A program made the position numbers and the translations under genes. Positions 6,560 through 10,679 of a stretch of DNA of 10,679 nt are shown one piece after another. The stretch lies in the NCBI GenBank assembly GCA_007132255.1, contig SLOZ01000230.1, positions 1 to 10,679 of the forward strand, written 5' to 3'. Position 1 is the stretch's first letter, and the number at the start of each line of letters is the position of its first letter. This DNA is from Limnochordia bacterium (GTDB lineage: Bacteria; Bacillota; Limnochordia; Darwinibacteriales; B1SED10-159). A model generated the notes under the pieces. It searched no databases and was not told where the DNA came from. It saw only the letters and a list, made by a program, of their open reading frames with translations.

Positions 6560-8008
6560 ATGAATGATGTTCGCCTTGGTATCTCTACTCTTTTTTGCTG
6601 GAAAGGACTGGTAGTCATCGCTTCTTCAAAATCATCCGCCAGCGGCCGGAGCACTTTGGCGGCATCAGAAGGTCTAACCATCAGAACCCTAGTTATCTTC
6701 TATGCACCGTTGGCGGCTTCGTTCTTTTTGACCATTATCACCCACTCCTTATTCAACGCCGGCTTAGCCCGCCTGCCTTCCCCGGAAATCTACATAGCGG
6801 CATTCGCCGTGGCACGTAGTCTCATGCATGTGTTCGAAAGCCCCATGATCATGATCAGTCAAACCGTTGCAGCCTTGGTAGAAGGCCGTCACAGCTATGG
6901 AAAAGTTCGGAATTTCACCTTGGCCGTCGTTGGCATCGTCGTCGGGTTACTGGGAGTTTTTAGCATTTCGGGTCTCGGACGTTTAGTCTTTGTCCATGTT
7001 ATGAGTCTGACGGGGCAAACACTGGAAGCGGCAAGCATGATGCTGTTGGTCTTTATCGTTTTCCCCTGCACGTCTGCCTTGAAATTCTTCATGCAGGGAA
7101 CAGCTATTCGACTCCAGAAGACAGGGTCACTGACATTGGCCACTGTGGTTCGGATTGTCTATGTACTGCTCTTCGTGGCCAACATGGACAAGTTTTTGTT
7201 CTTGCCCCCGCCGGTGGTGGCAGGCCTGATGTTCATCAGTGCTATCGCTTTGGAAGGCGTCTTCTTATGGGCCAGTACGAAGTTAACAATACCCAATCTA
7301 CCTCAGGCCATTGAACAGACACCGCGCTTAGGTGCGCCGAAGAGTAGTCTAACGTATCCCATGATTATCAGCTTTTTCGCACCGCTAATCGTAACCTCTG
7401 TCATCCGCAGTGCGGCTATGCCGATCATCAACATTGGCTTGGCCCGCACTGCAGCTCCGGAATTGACGTTATCTGCGTTCGCCGTTGCTTGGGGACTGGC
7501 CATGATTATTCAAAGTCCCAGTATCATGTTCCATCAGGTGACACTAAGTTATGCTGGGAACTTCGAACCGGCGCGACTGCGGACTCTCAAGCTGTTTGCT
7601 GCCGGGTTGGGATTAGCTATGGCTCTTGCTATGCTGGTTCTATCCTTGACGAACGGTGCCTTTTTTATCCTGACGCGCATCATTGGCGCTAGCGAAACGC
7701 TCAGTGAAATGGCGGTGGACGTCCTAAGGATCGCTTCTGTGTTGCCACTGCTGATGATTGCCCGAGAATTTTATTGGGGTTTGCTGGCCAAACGGCGCCT
7801 GACGAAGTATCTCGGATACAGCAAGATGATCAGCATTGCGGCTTTGAGCCTGACCGTAGCGCTGTTGTCGTTGGTACCGCTTCCCAATCCAGCGATCATA
7901 GGTGCTTTTGCATTGATCGTATCAGAAGCTGTCGAGCTGGTGTTCGTGTTTTTCGTGACAAAGCGCAACATCTTTGGACCTGGGAAGCAGCTGGCCAGCG
8001 AGCATTGA
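6560..8008 (+). CDS. MATE-like multidrug/oligosaccharide-type membrane transporter
   Basis: 482 residues from the ATG at 6560, with about twelve membrane segments. The two halves are homologous: GLARLPSPEIYIAAFAVARS at about 68-87 matches GLARTAAPELTLSAFAVAWG at about 293-312, an offset of 225 residues, and each is followed by a similar ESPMIMISQ / QSPSIMFHQ element. This two-times-six-helix layout is that of the MATE/MOP exporter superfamily, which uses ion gradients to export drugs or lipid-linked and other organic compounds. The sequence looks like a divergent MATE-like branch rather than a NorM-type protein. The start is uncertain: AGGG lies seven bases before ATG 6560, but the predicted promoter would leave a leader of only about six bases, and the first forty residues are not membrane-like. 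A TTG at 6656 (codon 33) is an alternative. It stands alone, divergent from the amidase. Confidence 0.87.
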   Translation: MNDVRLGISTLFCWKGLVVIASSKSSASGRSTLAASEGLTIRTLVIFYAPLAASFFLTIITHSLFNAGLARLPSPEIYIAAFAVARSLMHVFESPMIMISQTVAALVEGRHSYGKVRNFTLAVVGIVVGLLGVFSISGLGRLVFVHVMSLTGQTLEAASMMLLVFIVFPCTSALKFFMQGTAIRLQKTGSLTLATVVRIVYVLLFVANMDKFLFLPPPVVAGLMFISAIALEGVFLWASTKLTIPNLPQAIEQTPRLGAPKSSLTYPMIISFFAPLIVTSVIRSAAMPIINIGLARTAAPELTLSAFAVAWGLAMIIQSPSIMFHQVTLSYAGNFEPARLRTLKLFAAGLGLAMALAMLVLSLTNGAFFILTRIIGASETLSEMAVDVLRIASVLPLLMIAREFYWGLLAKRRLTKYLGYSKMISIAALSLTVALLSLVPLPNPAIIGAFALIVSEAVELVFVFFVTKRNIFGPGKQLASEH

Positions 8009-8009
8009 A

Positions 8010-8027
8010 CACTCTGTTTCTAGAGTG
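8010..8027 (+). other. Small hairpin after the MATE-like gene
   Basis: CACTCT-GTTTCT-AGAGTG forms a 6-bp stem directly after the stop codon, with no T run, so it is a weak terminator at best. The 92 bases to the converging interrupted gene contain nothing else I can support, except a TGCCAAATG (8029-8037) that also occurs in the inverted repeat before this gene. Confidence 0.25.
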
Positions 8028-8100
8028 ATGCCAAATGAACGGACTTTCTCCACAGCCGATCACAACCCCTGAGGACGAGCTTGTTTCAGAACGCCTCGAA

Positions 8101-8517
8101 TCACCGGCGGCAGACTGCCACCTGGTATTCGTCTTCATAAAAAATTTTCCCAGGGTGCTGCGTGCGTGCTTCGCATAGTTCCAGGCCGTAGGCCTTTAAG
8201 ATCCGGAAATAGAAGCCGAAATCGGTCAGCAGCTCTCGTACGGCAGCAGTATCCTTGAACCAAGTCACGGCTCCTTGGGGATTGCCGCGAGCATAGAACG
8301 GTGGCACCGGCAGGACTCGTTCCGAAAACCGGCGCATCTGCCAATACTCACCAAACGCCGCGAGATGCCCCTGCCTTCAGGTATGGGGTCTATGACGGAC
8401 CTCGTCGTCTGTGAGCATCTTTCTTTCAACCAGATTCCACACGGCCACAAACAACCCTACGGGTTGACCCGTGACAGGGCTAGAGTACGCAACATGATAG
8501 CGAAAATACGTTGGCAT
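8101..8517 (-). pseudogene. Small conserved-looking protein gene interrupted by an in-frame TGA
   Basis: An ATG at 8517-8515 with a GGAAGGTGG purine-rich site upstream opens a frame encoding 46 residues (MPTYFRYHVAYSSPVTGQPV, then a VAVWNLVERKMLTDDEV segment). It ends in TGA at 8379-8377. The same frame continues uninterrupted to a TGA at 8103-8101 for another 91 codons, including EYW, LPVPPFYARGNPQGAVTWFK and a KIFYEDEYQVAVC tail. Both parts look like real coding sequence: aromatic-rich, motif-like and co-linear. I recall small uncharacterised proteins in which an LTDEE-like segment is followed more closely by LPxPPFYxxGNPxxAxTWFK, so the stretch around the TGA (about codons 41-56) may be an insertion or locally shifted. 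Selenocysteine is unlikely, because the context is not redox-like and I see no convincing SECIS hairpin. I cannot assign a function. Confidence 0.6.
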
Positions 8518-8542
8518 GATCCACCACCACCTTCCGTCAAAT

Positions 8543-8576
8543 AAAGCTCGGCGGCAATCACCAGCCGCCACCGCCT
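8543..8576 (-). terminator. GC-rich hairpin after the radical SAM gene
   Basis: Read on the minus strand, GGCGGC (8569-8564) pairs with GCCGCC (8555-8550) around TGGTGATT, and is followed by GAGCTTTATTT. It begins about 10 bases after the radical SAM stop codon. The T tract is imperfect, so partial read-through into the downstream small gene is possible. Confidence 0.4.
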
Positions 8577-8578
8577 TT

Positions 8579-9577
8579 TCAGGAACGCAGACCGACGTAT
8601 ACCTGCTCGTAATATTCTCGAGGCTCCAGTTCGATGGAGTCAAGATCTGCTTCTTGCACGAGATACCGTCGCAGATCCATACACAGGTGACACTTGGTTG
8701 CATACGTTGCTTGCGCCCGAAAACCCAGTTTAATCGCGATCTCGAATAAGCCGCGCACACCTTGACCATACAAAGCTGTGATGATCGGGTATTGCTTGGG
8801 ATCCAATGGAAACCCCAGATCGCTAACGGCCACAGCCAGTCCACTGCACGAACCCGGCTGATAATGGCCGAAAAGATCCATGTGGAAGTGCCCGTTCTGT
8901 GCCAACTCTGTGCACCCGTGGCTTTCCCGCAGCAGTTCATCGATGGGCTTGTGCGGCAGCATCGACTCGTAAAAAAGCAGGGCTCGTCCGCGCATGGTCA
9001 GACCGAAACGGTGCCGGAGCTTTTGGGTGTAACCACGCCCGTACTCTGCTTCCCATTCTTTGAGCGTATGAACCTCGTCAGTGGGTTTGGCTGCCAGTTC
9101 ATCAAAGAATTGTTCCTGCCAAGGGAACACGAGAACCTTTTCAGCTTGGCAAGCCCGAATGAGCTTCGTCACCTTATCTAAGGGAACGCATTCATTGTGA
9201 AAAGGACTGATGGAGATCAACAGGGTCGAGACTCCCAGCTGCTTCAGCTGGCTAAGGACTGTGCGAGCTTGAGCCTCCGTGCGATACCAAGACGCATTGG
9301 TTTCCACGTACTCCACCGTCACATCCTCCTGCTGCAGAACATCAAGGACCGCTCGCAGTCCTTGCCAGTTCAACAGCGGTTCACCGCCCCCGATGTGTAC
9401 TGAATGACAACCCAGTGTCTTCATAGTGCGGCAGAGCTGTGCGGCTGTGTTGGCCGTCATGTATTCTTTCGGCCAAGATGGTGAGCTGCCATACAAACAG
9501 TGCTTGCAGCTGGCCGAACAGTAGTAATTCGCTATGAGCCCTCCAGAATAAAGTCGGTCGATGTTTAACGGTTGCAT
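8579..9577 (-). CDS. Radical SAM enzyme with extra C-terminal cysteines
   Basis: 332 residues from ATG 9577-9575, with AAAGGATC about eight bases upstream. The radical SAM cluster motif is C20-SAS-C24-KH-C27, which ligates the [4Fe-4S] cluster that splits S-adenosylmethionine. The SAM-binding GGGEPLL is at 63-69, and later strand motifs (VETNASW about 91-97, LLISISPFHNE about 119-129) fit the barrel. The C-terminal part has GC (222), HFHMDLFGHYQPGSCSG with C244, and KCHLCMDLRRYL with C296 and C299. Four conserved-looking cysteines could hold one auxiliary iron-sulphur cluster in a twitch or reduced SPASM-like domain. SPASM/twitch enzymes modify peptides and other substrates. No short cysteine-rich or repeat precursor peptide is visible nearby, so a RiPP role is not supported. 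The interrupted small gene downstream may have been its partner. The substrate is unknown. Confidence 0.9.
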   Translation of the reverse strand: MQPLNIDRLYSGGLIANYYCSASCKHCLYGSSPSWPKEYMTANTAAQLCRTMKTLGCHSVHIGGGEPLLNWQGLRAVLDVLQQEDVTVEYVETNASWYRTEAQARTVLSQLKQLGVSTLLISISPFHNECVPLDKVTKLIRACQAEKVLVFPWQEQFFDELAAKPTDEVHTLKEWEAEYGRGYTQKLRHRFGLTMRGRALLFYESMLPHKPIDELLRESHGCTELAQNGHFHMDLFGHYQPGSCSGLAVAVSDLGFPLDPKQYPIITALYGQGVRGLFEIAIKLGFRAQATYATKCHLCMDLRRYLVQEADLDSIELEPREYYEQVYVGLRS

Positions 9578-9593
9578 ACGTTAGATCCTTTCT

Positions 9594-9650
9594 GTTCGAG
9601 CGCTCCATCAGCCACTTTTGGGCGCAGGAGTTGCTATCCCCATCTCGAAC
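9594..9650. promoter_or_regulatory. Split inverted repeat between divergent genes
   Basis: GTTCGAG (9594-9600) and CTCGAAC (9644-9650) form a perfect 7-base inverted repeat separated by 43 bases in the 110-base gap between the radical SAM and HTH-hydrolase starts. One arm lies close to each gene. This could be a paired operator for the neighbouring HTH protein, or chance. A -10-like TATACA (9659-9664) precedes the plus-strand gene, but I see no matching -35. Confidence 0.3.
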
Positions 9651-9687
9651 TAAGAGACTATACAGCAAAAAAATAGGGGGTTGTTCC

Positions 9688-10440
9688 ATGTCCACCAAGT
9701 ATCCTTTGGAAGACGAATTTGGTGATATTATCAAGAAAGCCCGTCTCGGATCCGGATTGTCCGTTACCGACGTGGCACGTAAGACCGGTGTTGATGAAGA
9801 ACGGCTCCAGCGGATGGAAGCCTATGAGATACGCCCAGAGCCAGCCCAGGTAGCCGCATTGGCGAAGGTCCTAAACCTATCCCAAGCAAAACTGCAGGCC
9901 GTGGCCAATGAACAATACGTTCCCGATCCGGTGGCAACAACCTTTGGTAAGCTGGAAGTACATGTCCTTGCGGGTCAGCCCGGCGAAGCTAACTGCTATG
10001 TTCTCGCCGACCATGCCAAGGGTCAGACTGCCCTTATCGACCCGGGGGTGGAAACACAACGGATCCAAAAGGTTCTAGACGAAGTTGGATACCCATTGGC
10101 AGCCATTCTGCTGACGCACAATCACGGTGACCATACCAAGTCCCTTGACCAGTTTGCTGATCGGGTCCAGGACACCCCGCTGGATTATACCACTATTGCC
10201 ACACCTGGGCATAGCAAAGACAGCCAGACTTACTATTTTGGTGACTGCGCTTTTGTCGGTGATCTGCTGTTCGCCGGGTCGGTAGGCCGCGCCCTTCCCG
10301 AGACGGGTTGGTATAGCACCCACCTAGACTCGGTGCGCAAAATTCTGGTTCTTCCAGATAGCACGGTGCTCTTCCCGGGCCACGGACCGGCCACAACTGT
10401 GGAGTCAGAACGCCAAAACAACCCCTTCATCCAAGACTAG
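9688..10440 (+). CDS. XRE-type HTH fused to a metallo-beta-lactamase-fold hydrolase
   Basis: 250 residues. The start is ATG 9688, with AGGGGG about seven bases upstream; a TTG at 9631 in the same frame lacks support. Residues about 13-64 form an XRE helix-turn-helix (DIIKKARLGSGLSVTDVARK, then a recognition-helix region ending near VLNLSQ). Residues about 88-250 are a metallo-beta-lactamase fold of the glyoxalase II-like type. All metal ligands are present: HNHGDH (144-149, ligands H144, H146, D148, H149), H175 in ATPGHS, D192 in FVGDLLFAGSVGR and H232 in FPGHGPATT. The family carries out thioester or other hydrolysis with a binuclear zinc or iron site. The segment between HNHGDH and H175 is only about 25 residues, shorter than the roughly 50 usual in glyoxalase II-like enzymes. 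The fusion suggests a DNA-binding hydrolase or a metabolite-sensing regulator. The domain assignments are firm, the substrate unknown. Confidence 0.9.
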   Translation: MSTKYPLEDEFGDIIKKARLGSGLSVTDVARKTGVDEERLQRMEAYEIRPEPAQVAALAKVLNLSQAKLQAVANEQYVPDPVATTFGKLEVHVLAGQPGEANCYVLADHAKGQTALIDPGVETQRIQKVLDEVGYPLAAILLTHNHGDHTKSLDQFADRVQDTPLDYTTIATPGHSKDSQTYYFGDCAFVGDLLFAGSVGRALPETGWYSTHLDSVRKILVLPDSTVLFPGHGPATTVESERQNNPFIQD

Positions 10441-10485
10441 CAGACCGTTATCGAACGTAACAATGCGTGGTTCACAGCTGAGTGC

Positions 10486-10509
10486 GAAACGCCTCGCAGG
10501 AGGCGTTTC
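10486..10509. repeat. 10-bp hairpin with GCAG loop inside the repeat unit
   Basis: GAAACGCCTC-GCAG-GAGGCGTTTC is a perfect 10-bp stem with a four-base loop. It recurs unchanged at 10613-10636 in unit 2. No U tract follows, so it is not a standard intrinsic terminator, though it could stabilise the 3' end of the upstream mRNA. Confidence 0.85.
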
Positions 10510-10557
10510 CCCGAGCTAAACTCCTAACTTTGAGCGTTGGCACATATCGATGCGATA

Positions 10558-10573
10558 GGTCTGCATGCAGACC
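10558..10573. repeat. 16-base perfect palindrome at the repeat-unit junction
   Basis: GGTCTGCATGCAGACC spans the end of unit 1 and the start of unit 2. Unit 1 has only the right half (CAGACC) because the hydrolase gene abuts it. CGATA before the palindrome matches TATCG after CAGACC in unit 1, suggesting a longer ancestral palindrome, partly decayed in unit 2. Confidence 0.8.
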
Positions 10574-10679
10574 GCTTTAGAACGTAACAATACGTGGTTC
10601 ACAGCTGAGTGCGAAACGCCTCGCAGGAGGCGTTTCCCCGAGCTAAACTCCTAACTTTGAGCGTTGGCACATATCGATG

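Larger units (their letters stand above)
10441..10679 (+). repeat. 127-base tandem repeat, one full and one partial unit
   Basis: Unit 1 is 10441-10567; unit 2 starts at 10568 and runs off the window after 112 bases. The two units match at 108 of 112 positions: three differences at repeat positions 8-12 and one G/A at position 26 or so. Unit 1 begins at the base after the TAG of the hydrolase gene. Each unit has a strong hairpin and the units meet in a palindrome (listed separately). No open frame of note runs through it. It could be a repeated regulatory RNA, a protein-binding array or a tandemly amplified intergenic element. It is not a CRISPR array, since the repeats are contiguous with no variable spacers. 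Confidence 0.92.

Noticed and set aside
8377..8379. Selenocysteine at the in-frame TGA
   Set aside because: The residue context (HRPHT-stop-RQGH) has no redox or thiol motif, and I see no convincing SECIS hairpin just downstream; mutation, insertion or sequence error is simpler.
8377..8940. 187-residue ORF on the minus strand
   Set aside because: Its first three quarters are an out-of-frame shadow of the radical SAM gene; only the last 46 codons are a plausible protein start.
9631..9687. TTG start for the HTH-hydrolase gene
   Set aside because: No ribosome binding site, and ATG 9688 is preceded by AGGGGG.
8579..10440. RiPP biosynthesis cluster built on the radical SAM and transporter genes
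   Set aside because: No precursor peptide, leader-peptide recognition domain or peptidase is visible, and the MATE-like gene is convergent with a separate promoter.
10441..10679. CRISPR array
   Set aside because: The repeats are 127 bases and contiguous, with no variable spacers and no cas genes in the window.

Overview
The window looks like chromosomal DNA from a Bacillota (Firmicutes)-type bacterium of moderate GC. The support is indirect: strong purine-rich ribosome binding sites (AGGAGG, AAGGAG, AGGGGG) before nearly every gene, tight operons with 4-base overlaps, sigma-A-like promoters, a leaderless CwlC-like amidase of the sporulation/lysis type, and a DUF1538 plus PII-like gene pair. 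I cannot name a species. Nothing looks like a phage, plasmid or insertion sequence, and there is no rRNA, tRNA or CRISPR array.

Layout. (1) 1-1661, plus strand: the 3' part of a DUF1538 membrane protein overlapping a gene for a tandem PII-like sensor. It is closed by a nested hairpin terminator that can serve both strands. (2) 1798-4379, minus strand: a complete three-gene ABC-2 exporter operon (ATPase, permease, permease). Directly upstream on the same strand is a regulator with two MerR DNA-binding domains (4669-5409), with its own terminator and a palindrome-containing promoter region between them. (3) 5514-6221, minus strand: a leaderless N-acetylmuramoyl-L-alanine amidase with a good sigma-A promoter and a possible short ORF in its leader. 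(4) 6560-8008, plus strand, divergent from the amidase: a MATE-like membrane protein with two clearly homologous halves, preceded by a perfect inverted repeat. (5) 8101-9577, minus strand: a radical SAM enzyme with four extra C-terminal cysteines, followed by a small conserved-looking gene interrupted by an in-frame TGA. (6) 9688-10440, plus strand: an XRE helix-turn-helix fused to a metallo-beta-lactamase-fold hydrolase with all metal ligands. (7) 10441-10679: the start of a 127-base tandem repeat with strong hairpins, running off the window and beginning at the base after the hydrolase stop codon.

How the genes may work together. The clearest functional units are DUF1538 with its PII-like partner (a nucleotide- or metabolite-gated membrane system) and tandem-MerR with the ABC-2 exporter (a drug or toxic-compound sensing and efflux pair). 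The MATE-like gene and the amidase share an intergenic region with repeated ATTTGGCA half-sites. The least explained parts are the 127-base tandem repeat, the interrupted gene next to the radical SAM enzyme, and the HTH-hydrolase fusion.
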